Source: Burkholderiaceae bacterium (lineage in GTDB: Bacteria; Pseudomonadota; Gammaproteobacteria; Burkholderiales; Burkholderiaceae_C). From it: DNA of 22,611 nucleotides. The first letter of the stretch is position 1, and every line of letters begins with the position of its first letter. Under the pieces are notes generated by a model that searched no databases, was not told the DNA's origin, and saw nothing but the letters and a program-made list of their open reading frames with translations. The translations under genes and the position numbers were made by a program. Below, one piece after another: positions 15,286 through 21,495 of this stretch. The DNA lies in assembly GCA_031276435.1 (NCBI GenBank), contig JAISNB010000108.1, positions 1 to 22,611 of the forward strand. Direction: 5' to 3'.

Positions 15286-15291
15286 CACAAT
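15286..15291 (+). promoter_or_regulatory. -10-like element 10 nt before the pgsA ATG
   Basis: CACAAT (15286-15291) is followed by 10 nt and the ATG at 15302, with no Shine-Dalgarno. Upstream at 15242-15263, TGGTTTTTTT and AAAAAAACCA form a 10-bp inverted repeat around GG, an AT-rich patch just upstream of where the -35 would lie. Confidence 0.35.
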
Positions 15292-15301
15292 CGGGCAGCC
15301 T

Positions 15302-15868
15302 ATGTTTTTCACCATCCCCACAATCCTGACCTGGACGCGCATTGTCGCCATCCCGCTGCTGGTGGGCGTTTTTTACCTGCCCCTGCCGCAAGAAGTGCGC
15401 AACCTGGTCGCCACGGCCATGTTCGTGGTATTCGCCTGGACCGACTGGCTCGACGGCTACCTGGCGCGCAAACTCAAGCAGACCTCTGCCTTTGGCGCCT
15501 TTCTCGACCCGGTGGCCGACAAATTCCTAGTCTGCGCCAGCGTGCTGGTGCTGGTGCACCTGGACCGGGCCGACGTATTCGTAGCCCTCATCATCATCGG
15601 GCGCGAGATCGCCATCTCCGCGCTGCGCGAATGGATGGCGCAAATCGGCGCCAGCCACAGCGTGGCCGTGCACGCAATCGGCAAACTCAAAACCACCGCG
15701 CAAATGCTCGCCATCCCGTTTTTGCTCTACGACGGCAAACTCTTCGGCCTGATCGACACGCACCTGTGGGGCACCGCGCTCATCTGGATTGCCGCCGTGC
15801 TGACCATTGGCTCCATGGTCTATTACCTGAAGAAGGCGCTGCCGGAAATCCGCGTGCGCATCAAATAA
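15302..15868 (+). CDS. pgsA: CDP-diacylglycerol--glycerol-3-phosphate 3-phosphatidyltransferase
   Basis: PgsA makes phosphatidylglycerophosphate from CDP-diacylglycerol and glycerol 3-phosphate, the committed step to phosphatidylglycerol and cardiolipin in the inner membrane. The 188-residue protein is full length with several hydrophobic segments. It carries the exact CDP-alcohol phosphotransferase signature DGx2ARx8Gx3Dx3D at residues 51-73, whose aspartates bind the metal and perform catalysis. MFFTIPTILTWTRI is a typical PgsA N-terminus. It follows uvrC by about 100 nt on the same strand, an arrangement I recall from many proteobacteria. Confidence 0.96.
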   Translation: MFFTIPTILTWTRIVAIPLLVGVFYLPLPQEVRNLVATAMFVVFAWTDWLDGYLARKLKQTSAFGAFLDPVADKFLVCASVLVLVHLDRADVFVALIIIGREIAISALREWMAQIGASHSVAVHAIGKLKTTAQMLAIPFLLYDGKLFGLIDTHLWGTALIWIAAVLTIGSMVYYLKKALPEIRVRIK

Positions 15869-15895
15869 CGCCGCTGGCCGTCAAACCACCATTTC

Positions 15896-15914
15896 TTGGC
15901 GCAACCCGCGCCAA
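15896..15914. terminator. Weak hairpin between convergent pgsA and the propeller gene
   Basis: TTGGCGC (15896-15902) pairs with GCGCCAA (15908-15914) around a 5-nt loop. It lies in the 53-nt gap between two convergent genes, but no U-tract follows on either strand. Confidence 0.3.
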
Positions 15915-15921
15915 CACCCGC

Positions 15922-16920
15922 TCACTCAATGGGCGGGTTGTCGGGATGGTGAATGCGCTCCCAACGCTTGCCGTCAAACCGGGCAATGTCCTTGCTGCCA
16001 ACCGACCAGAGCCAGCCGTCGCAGGCATCCACCACATTCGCGTCCTGCAACCCTGGCCTCAAATGGGTTTCCACCGCGCGGAGACCGGCGGCGTGGCTGG
16101 CCGGGTCGTAAACAAACAGCCCCAGACTGGAAGCCAGATACAAGCGTCCTTCAAACATCGCCATCGAAGTAAAAAAATGATGCCCATCCACCGTGGGCAA
16201 AAGATTGCGAAAACCATCATCCGCGTTCCCCAGCAGCAAAGTGCCGCGCTGCCCACACATCCAGACCCGGGCTTCGGATTCCACAAAAATGCGGGCCACA
16301 TAGCCTGCGCCTTGCGGTGGCTTCAACCGCCGCCACGTCCGGCCATCCCGGAAAAAGACAAACGCGGGCAACCCGGGCGCATCCACACAGCCCGCAAAAT
16401 AAATCGCGGATTCATGCGGCCCGTTGATGTCCGACGGCAACAGCCGCTCCTTGACACCGGGCGCCTGCAAAATACCCTCATCCATGTGCACCCAGCAATC
16501 CGGCCCCTCGCGCCGGTACACCTGGCCCGCCCCGCCGCAGGCGTAAAGATGATTGCCAATCTGGCGCAAACTGTTCATATAACCCCATCCGCGCGCGCCT
16601 TCTGAAAAAACACCCGCGCCGGGAATCTTCTCGTAAACAGCATCCGGCGCCTCTGAAATGAGAAGCTCAACATCCCCTTCCTGGGACATGGCGCACAAGG
16701 CAGCGGCGCCTTGGTCTTCGCCACTGCCCTCTCGCCACAGCGCCAGAGCGACATTCCACCAATTCACGTCATCATACGTCCAGAAAGGCTCCTCCGATTC
16801 GTCATACATGAACAAGCGCGTATGCGCTGAAAAAGCGGGCATGCTGTCCGGCGACGCGGACAAATAAAGACGGCCCCTTTTGAGCGCAAGCGCATTGGTA
16901 AACTCCATGGTCTCACTCAT
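15922..16920 (-). CDS. Beta-propeller-like protein of unknown function
   Basis: This 332-residue protein shows repeated blade-like strands rather than a known enzyme signature, for example GGVGY-type turns in RGWGYMNSLRQIGNHLYACGGAG, QVYRREGPDCWVHMD, YVARIFVESEARVWMCGQRG, MAMFEGRLYLASSLGLFVYD and DGWLWSVGSKDIARFDGKRW. The spacing of about 45 residues fits a six- or seven-bladed propeller. There is no signal peptide, so it is probably cytoplasmic. The start at 16920 (MSETMEF) is fixed by a GGAGAGG Shine-Dalgarno; an in-frame extension to 17046 is less likely. I have a faint recollection of such proteins as multi-copy accessory genes, sometimes near polymorphic toxin loci, but no toxin is visible here, and I assign no function. 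Confidence 0.7.
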   Translation of the reverse strand: MSETMEFTNALALKRGRLYLSASPDSMPAFSAHTRLFMYDESEEPFWTYDDVNWWNVALALWREGSGEDQGAAALCAMSQEGDVELLISEAPDAVYEKIPGAGVFSEGARGWGYMNSLRQIGNHLYACGGAGQVYRREGPDCWVHMDEGILQAPGVKERLLPSDINGPHESAIYFAGCVDAPGLPAFVFFRDGRTWRRLKPPQGAGYVARIFVESEARVWMCGQRGTLLLGNADDGFRNLLPTVDGHHFFTSMAMFEGRLYLASSLGLFVYDPASHAAGLRAVETHLRPGLQDANVVDACDGWLWSVGSKDIARFDGKRWERIHHPDNPPIE

Positions 16921-17094
16921 TGTTACCTCTCCTTCAGCGTTGGGCATAAATAAATTCGTCCGCCATCTGGCAAATGCTGGCTTCGATAATTTGGCGCGGC
17001 ACGGCAAATGCGCAAAGGCATCCGCTTTTTTGCATGCATCCGGCATCCTGTGTTTGCGCTCTTCATGAACAGCGTTCCAATTCTACATCAAGTC

Positions 17095-17116
17095 AGGCAC
17101 GCTTGCCGTGCCTTTT
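17095..17116 (+). terminator. Terminator-like hairpin in the propeller/CxxC-gene gap
   Basis: AGGCACG (17095-17101) pairs with CGTGCCT (17107-17113), followed by TTT on the plus strand. No plus-strand gene is seen upstream, so it may be a relic or act only as a structure in the minus-strand transcript. Confidence 0.3.
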
Positions 17117-17196
17117 CAGCACGCCCGCCACTGCGCACAGCCCATGCCGTGCGTTTCCGGTTTGCTCAGATCAGAAGGCTTGGGTACGCATGCCTT

Positions 17197-17580
17197 TTAC
17201 ATCTGCAAAAATATCCGTTCCACATGAATCAACAACCACATGAAAACAATGAGAAGCAGAAAATTCGTGATGGAGTGACGCCATCTTATTGGAGCCATGG
17301 CGCGCACAGGGATGAATTTGCAGGTTCCCCACGTACACAGCGCCAAAAACAAAACCCATGCAACATAAGGCCAATAGGATCTGTGTATGATGCTTGAGGC
17401 AGCCGCAAAAAAGAAGGAGGTTATTTCAACAAAGGTCATCAAATTCAGCCAGCCGCGCGAATAGCCAAAAACCCGCTGGCACCGCTTGCAACTGAATGTG
17501 GTGCCAAACAGAACGGCAAGCACTCGCTCCCTGACCGAAAAGTCATGGGGTTTGCACGGGTTTTCCATACAATCTTTCAT
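17197..17580 (-). CDS. Small CxxC membrane protein of unknown function
   Basis: This 127-residue protein has a short cytoplasmic N-terminus with SCKRC (a single CxxC, about residues 30-34) followed by three hydrophobic segments, at about 45-62, 69-87 and 105-122, with a basic loop (RAMAPIRWRH) before the last. No family is recognised with confidence; it could bind a metal or be redox-active, but one CxxC alone is weak evidence. Starts at 17580 and 17568 are both possible, and neither has a strong Shine-Dalgarno. The inverted-repeat element at 17619-17706 lies directly upstream and may have displaced its native promoter. Confidence 0.6.
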   Translation of the reverse strand: MKDCMENPCKPHDFSVRERVLAVLFGTTFSCKRCQRVFGYSRGWLNLMTFVEITSFFFAAASSIIHRSYWPYVAWVLFLALCTWGTCKFIPVRAMAPIRWRHSITNFLLLIVFMWLLIHVERIFLQM

Positions 17581-17618
17581 GAACAACGTGTATTTATTCA
17601 AAAAACCTCTGCTTGACT

Positions 17619-17706
17619 GTCATTGCGAAGGGCTTGGGCCTCGTGGCAATCCATACGGCCCATGGATTGCTTGTCGCCACGCCTTCGGCCCCCCGCTCGC
17701 AATGAC
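17619..17706. repeat. MITE-like inverted repeat with 10-bp perfect ends (CATTGCGAG family)
   Basis: The ends GTCATTGCGA (17619-17628) and its reverse complement (17697-17706) bound an 88-bp element. Inner GGCAATCCAT (17645-17654) and ATGGATTGC (17662-17670) mirror each other, so the whole element can fold into one long hairpin. It is a shorter version of the element at 9767-9908. Confidence 0.7.
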
Positions 17707-18250
17707 GATTCTGATATGCCCTGATTTCCCCTCGCCCCCTTGGGCAGAAGCGGCTTGCCGCCCCTCTTTGTGCGGGGCTGGCGCATCGCTGTCGAGCCAG
17801 CTTTTTGGAGTGCAAGAATGCCCAACCCGTCGTTGCCGCGATCGCCTCGCAAGAACTGTTGCCCAGCCCCGGAGTGTATCCACCTTTTCCCGCTCTTTCG
17901 CGCCGCCCGGGAAAGGCGGCGGCTTTGGCCCAGGCCGCGCCATCATCCATCCGCCAGCCCCGGTGACGAAAGGCATTGGGCAAATCGGCTTTCCTGGTGG
18001 TAAAGTTGCGTTGACCATGAGCAAAGTGCATGGCACTGAACGCAAGGCGATGGCTTGCAATGTTTGCTTACCGCCGGGGCCAGGGTGCCCGGACGCAAGG
18101 GCACAGCGCACCGCACTTGTCTTGCACTCACTCACGCGCCGATCGGCGGGGAGAGACTTTTGGCCCGCGCGCGGCTTGCAGCGCCGTCCGCAGCCATGGG
18201 CAACGGCGGCGCGCAACAAAGGCATTGCTGACGGTGCTTGTTTGTCAAGA
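17707..18250. other. Intergenic stretch upstream of the tandem ACP-like genes
   Basis: About 540 nt contain overlapping open frames on both strands that lack ribosome binding sites and recognisable domains and change reading style across the region. Similarity of GC-rich blocks such as TCGCCCCCTTGGGCAG to the CT-hairpin repeats suggests repeat-derived or decayed DNA. I see no gene that I can support and no clear promoter for the gene at 18267. Confidence 0.45.
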
Positions 18251-18266
18251 CAGAAAGGATTTCATC

Positions 18267-18953
18267 ATGGGCCTGGATTCGGTTGAACTGTTGATGGCAG
18301 TGGAAGATACTTTTGGTATCCAGATTTCCGATGAGGATGCCCTGAACCTCAGAACGCCAGGGCGGCTTGCCGATTACGTGATGGCGCGCGTGCGCACGGA
18401 CGGGAGCAAAAACGCGGTTTGCGCATCGCAAAACAGTTTTTATGCGCTCCGCTCCGCGTTGATGCGCGTTTTTGGCGTGCCGCGCAACCAGATTCGTCCC
18501 GATACGCCACTGCGTGGCATCGTCGGGGAGCGCCCGGGAGAAAACTGGGAGATATTCACGCAGGCGCTGGCGGCGAAAGGGTTCAGTGGCCCGTCGCTGG
18601 AGCCTCCCCGGTGGTTTTCAATCATGATTTGTTTGGGCATTCCTGGCGTGTTGTCACTGTGCCTTTGGCTCGGGGGCGTGCCCATGGATACCCTTGTCTT
18701 TGCTTCCATGGTTCTGGCGCTACTGATGACTGCTATTTCTGATAAGTTCACTCCCGCTGCCATAGAGCGTGTCCCCGTAAGACTCCAGACCGTCGCCAAT
18801 CTGGTTCCCCATGTTGTCAAAACCAAGCAAGAGGTCTGGACACGCGAATCGGTGTTGCGCACCATCTTTCTCATCACGTCCGAGCACTTGCCCGTGCCAC
18901 TGGAATCCATCCAAGAAGATTCAGATTTTTTCGATGATCTTGGCGCGGACTAA
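18267..18953 (+). CDS. Circularly permuted acyl-carrier-protein-like membrane protein, copy 1
   Basis: This is a 228-residue protein. Residues 1-39 (MGLDSVELLMAVEDTFGIQI, then SDEDA and TPGRLADYV) align with E. coli AcpP from Ser36 to the end of helix IV. The C-terminus, VLRTIFLITSEHLPVPLESI to DDLGAD, aligns with AcpP from helix I to Asp35. The two ACP halves are thus swapped, and the cut falls at the phosphopantetheine serine, replaced here by Gly2 after the start Met. Between them, RSALMRVFGVPRNQIRPDTP (63-81) and LQTVANLVPHVV (173-184) look like the first and last helices of a second, degenerate ACP/DUF1493-like domain, with two transmembrane helices (about 117-135 and 141-157) in between. 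AAAGGA lies 7 nt before the ATG. A paralogue follows after 60 nt. Function unknown; carrier activity is doubtful without the serine. Confidence 0.75.
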   Translation: MGLDSVELLMAVEDTFGIQISDEDALNLRTPGRLADYVMARVRTDGSKNAVCASQNSFYALRSALMRVFGVPRNQIRPDTPLRGIVGERPGENWEIFTQALAAKGFSGPSLEPPRWFSIMICLGIPGVLSLCLWLGGVPMDTLVFASMVLALLMTAISDKFTPAAIERVPVRLQTVANLVPHVVKTKQEVWTRESVLRTIFLITSEHLPVPLESIQEDSDFFDDLGAD

Positions 18954-19000
18954 GGCGCTGGTGCGATTCAAAAAACAGATTGTTTGTAAACAAAAGTCGG

Positions 19001-19008
19001 AAAGGAGG
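19001..19008 (+). promoter_or_regulatory. Near-perfect Shine-Dalgarno fixing the copy 2 start
   Basis: AAAGGAGG lies 5 nt before the ATG at 19014. It shows that translation really begins at MGLD, in the middle of the ACP fold, and that the missing first half is not simply an annotation error. Confidence 0.85.
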
Positions 19009-19013
19009 CCATC

Positions 19014-19706
19014 ATGGGCCTGGACGGAGTTGAACTGGTCATGGCGATCGAGGAAGAATTTGGTATTCAGGTTCCCGATGAGGATGCCCAGAACATCGGG
19101 ACGCCGGGGCAGTTTGCCGATTACGTGATGGCGCGCGTGCGCACGGATGGGAGCAAAAACAACGCGGTTTGCCTGTCACAAAACAGTTTTTACATTCTCC
19201 GCTCCGCGCTGATGCGCGTTTTTGGCGTGCCGCGCAACCAGATCCGGCCCGACACGCCGCTGCGTGACATTTTTGGGGAGCAGCCGGAGAAAAACTGGAA
19301 AATGTTCAAACAGGTGTTGGCGGAGAAGGGGTTCCGATGTCCGGCGCTGCAACCTGCCGACTGGTTTTTAATTGCGCTAATGCTTGGAATTCCTGCCACG
19401 GTGACAGCAGGGCTGGGATTTGCTGGAATGCCGGGTTGGATTCTCCCCATTGTTTTCATCATTATGGTGCTACTGACGGGTTTCGTCCATGTGAAGGTTG
19501 TTCCTGACATGATAGTGTCTGAACCCATCAAATTTGAGACCGTCGCCAGCCTGGTTCCCTATGTGGTTAAAACCAAGCAAGAGGTCTGGACACGCGAGTC
19601 GGTATTACGCACCATCTTTCTCATTACCTCCGAACAACTGAATATCCCGCTGGAAAACATCAAGGAGGATTCGCATTTTGTCAAAGACCTTGGCGTGGAC
19701 ACATAG
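19014..19706 (+). CDS. Circularly permuted acyl-carrier-protein-like membrane protein, copy 2
   Basis: This is a 230-residue paralogue of the preceding gene, offset by 747 bp, with stretches of more than 30 identical bases such as around GCCGATTACGTGATGGCGCG. The N-terminal ACP half is even closer to AcpP than in copy 1: GLDGVELVMAIEEEF against SLDTVELVMALEEEF, then VPDEDA. The C-terminal half (EQLNIPLENIKEDSHFVKDL, then GVDT) matches AcpP helix I to Asp35, plus a Thr at the Ser36 position. The middle carries the same degenerate ACP-like domain (ALMRVFGVPRNQIRPDTPL; FETVASLVPYVV) interrupted by two transmembrane helices at about 118-136 and 142-158. The 60-nt spacing suggests one operon with copy 1. 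I loosely recall similar proteins in other bacteria under names such as acyl carrier protein, but no known role. Confidence 0.75.
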   Translation: MGLDGVELVMAIEEEFGIQVPDEDAQNIGTPGQFADYVMARVRTDGSKNNAVCLSQNSFYILRSALMRVFGVPRNQIRPDTPLRDIFGEQPEKNWKMFKQVLAEKGFRCPALQPADWFLIALMLGIPATVTAGLGFAGMPGWILPIVFIIMVLLTGFVHVKVVPDMIVSEPIKFETVASLVPYVVKTKQEVWTRESVLRTIFLITSEQLNIPLENIKEDSHFVKDLGVDT

Positions 19707-19794
19707 CCAGGGCGCGCGCGCGCCGGTTTGGCATGCACATCAACCAACATGTATATGCCAAATATTTTTTGTAGCGGGCGTGCCAGTGTCGATT

Positions 19795-20478
19795 TTATTT
19801 TGTCGCTTTCGCCGGGGGCGGCACTGGCAGGCCTCGGATTTTGGTCCAGTATTCGTCGTGTACGTCTGCGTCCACCGTGGCGGTTGCATGGCTTGGGTAA
19901 AGGCCATCTCGCCCGTCCTTGCGCGGCCCGGAAATCCAGTATTCCTCGCCAGATTCGACATCAAAATAGTTTGATTTGTATCCAAAGCCCTTGAGGCTCC
20001 GGAAGGATTTTCCACCGTAATAGAGTGTTGCTCCGGTTTTTGAGAAGGTAACGCGCCCAATCCGGGCCGGGCCTGTCAGACCGCCTGCTTTCAATTCGAT
20101 GTACATGATGCGACTTTTTGCACGACGTCCCGGCGCGCGAACTCTCTGGGGATCGGCTGGATCAGGTGACTCGACAGAAACCAGAAGATTGCCGAGGTAA
20201 TAGATATTTCCGGAGAGAATGAATGCTTCGGCTTTCTGCCACGCCTTGATGTCGGAAACTTTCGGCACCCTGAAATCAATCCCCATGAAATGACATTGCC
20301 CTCCACAATCTGGACAAGCATAAGTGTGCTCATTGCGTTGCCATGCTTCGCGTTCCTGGGCAAGACGTTGTTTTTCCGTCATGAAGCGGCTGGCGCCATC
20401 GGACATTCGTGAGTGTTTAAAAAAGCACTTGCGACACGCAAAACATGCGTACTGGAGCAGGTGGCTGCGACTGCGCAT
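19795..20478 (-). CDS. Zinc-ribbon protein fused to a small conserved SH3-like module
   Basis: This 227-residue protein has two cysteine clusters, CFACRKC (residues 12-18) and CPDCGGQC (55-62), that could each form or share a zinc site. The next segment (CHFMGIDFRVPKVSDIKAWQ) resembles a conserved motif I recall beside such ribbons. From Met125 (MYIELKAGGLTGPARIGRVT, then GEEYWISGPRKDGRDGLYP and EYWTKIRGLP) it matches a roughly 100-residue protein that is common as a stand-alone gene and often carries a wrong DXP-synthase label. That module lacks any DXP synthase feature. The start at 20478 has an AAAGGGAT ribosome site; Met125 has none, so the fusion appears real. It lies 48 nt downstream of the TfoX-N gene. 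Function unknown. Confidence 0.7.
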   Translation of the reverse strand: MRSRSHLLQYACFACRKCFFKHSRMSDGASRFMTEKQRLAQEREAWQRNEHTYACPDCGGQCHFMGIDFRVPKVSDIKAWQKAEAFILSGNIYYLGNLLVSVESPDPADPQRVRAPGRRAKSRIMYIELKAGGLTGPARIGRVTFSKTGATLYYGGKSFRSLKGFGYKSNYFDVESGEEYWISGPRKDGRDGLYPSHATATVDADVHDEYWTKIRGLPVPPPAKATK

Positions 20479-20526
20479 TTTGATCCCTTTCAGGCTGATG
20501 CTTGCTGGTAACGATCACAAGAAGCT

Positions 20527-20847
20527 TCATGATTTTTTCTTTCTCAGCTTGGGCAGGGAGAGCAAAGGCTCAAGCATGCGAATGATTTTCTTGCTGAACT
20601 CGGCATCGTCAATGTCAAGAATGTAATGCGGTTTCGCGCCCGGATAAGGAATGCCGATGCTGGCGTTTTTCATTTCCGCCGCCAGCGCATCCAGTTTCTT
20701 GATGAACACGGTGTTGTCACAGACCAGCAGCGCCGGTTTGTCGTGCACATAAATCACGTACTCACCAAACATCTTTTTATGCCGCAGTGCGCCAACGCCA
20801 GCAATCTGGTCGCACACATATTCAATGAATTCGGGCGTAGTACTCAT
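20527..20847 (-). CDS. TfoX/Sxy N-terminal domain protein
   Basis: This 106-residue protein matches the TfoX N-terminal domain, including KKMFGEYVIYVHDKPALLVC, NTVFIKKLDALAAE and YPGAKPHYILDIDD, with a Lys-rich end. Full TfoX/Sxy proteins promote competence gene expression together with CRP, but the stand-alone N-terminal domain is widespread outside competence and has no settled role; the C-terminal TfoX domain is absent here. The start is the ATG at 20847, with only a weak purine stretch upstream. It reads in the same direction as its neighbours. Confidence 0.88.
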   Translation of the reverse strand: MSTTPEFIEYVCDQIAGVGALRHKKMFGEYVIYVHDKPALLVCDNTVFIKKLDALAAEMKNASIGIPYPGAKPHYILDIDDAEFSKKIIRMLEPLLSLPKLRKKKS

Positions 20848-20965
20848 GATTTTTCAACCACGCTGGAAATGCGGAGTGCCTCGGTTTGAAGTGATCGCGT
20901 ACTGGTTTGCACCGGAAAAGATATTGTTTGTTGAATATCGCTGGCAAGCAGCAAATGAGAGTGTG

Positions 20966-21307
20966 TCATTTCAAATATTTCTTTATCAGGCGAATGATTA
21001 CAGTCAGCGGGATGGCGGCAAGCATGACGGCGATGTATAATACAACAAACTCAATCTCATTATCGCCACTCATGCGAGACAAGTAACGCTCAAATTTTTC
21101 GTCAGATAAAATGAGTGGGAACAGCATCAAAGCCAGTCCCAAGGCACAGAAAAGTGCGATAATGAACCAGACCCAGAATTCCGGAGGCGGCCAGTTACGA
21201 AAAACAGCCCAGGCAATACCGAAAAAGATACATCCGCCTACAATAAATACGCAGGAGCGGGGGAAAACAGTGTCAGCTGCAAGCCAGTCAAAAAATCGTT
21301 GCATCAT
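20966..21307 (-). CDS. Small membrane protein of unknown function
   Basis: This 113-residue protein has three predicted transmembrane helices: about residues 18-36 (FIVGGCIFFGIAWAVF), 44-66 (FWVWFIIALFCALGLALMLF) and 86-106 (EFVVLYIAVMLAAIPLTVII). A charged loop (SDEKFERYLSRMSGDNEIE) lies between the last two, and the end is basic. There is no recognised family. Two ATGs in tandem (21307 and 21304) are possible starts and neither has a clear Shine-Dalgarno. It sits between the arylsulfotransferase-type gene and the TfoX-N gene on the same strand, with gaps of 188 and 118 nt. Low GC and AT-rich codons mark it as part of the accessory stretch. Confidence 0.6.
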   Translation of the reverse strand: MMQRFFDWLAADTVFPRSCVFIVGGCIFFGIAWAVFRNWPPPEFWVWFIIALFCALGLALMLFPLILSDEKFERYLSRMSGDNEIEFVVLYIAVMLAAIPLTVIIRLIKKYLK

Positions 21308-21495
21308 CGTGCGCTACAGTGCAGGCAGCGGACATGTTGCCGCGAGTTCAAGAAAGGCATGCGCGGTAGCAGTGTGAGCAGCTTTTTCAGCAGGCACTTT
21401 GAGTTACCACAGACTGGATGATAGCGGCTGCACCCGGTTTGACGAGCCGCATGCCGGATTGTTGTGTGCATAAACCATGTCGCCAAACATCTAAA

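Noticed and set aside
17620..18225. Minus-strand open frame of 201 codons in the gap upstream of the ACP-like pair
   Set aside because: It runs through the inverted-repeat element and repeat-like DNA, lacks a ribosome site and competes with equally open frames on both strands.
18030..18266. Upstream extension of the first ACP-like gene
   Set aside because: The extension is Arg/Ala-rich with no similarity to ACP helix I, while AAAGGA lies 7 nt before the ATG at 18267.
18267..19706. The two ACP-like genes as fragments of one frameshifted normal ACP gene
   Set aside because: Both copies keep the same swapped order, full length, own ribosome sites and the same cut point, which decay would not produce twice unless it preceded the duplication.
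19795..20106. 1-deoxy-D-xylulose-5-phosphate synthase label for the C-terminal module of the zinc-ribbon protein
   Set aside because: The module is about 100 residues with no thiamine-diphosphate or transketolase motif; the label is a propagated error as I recall it.
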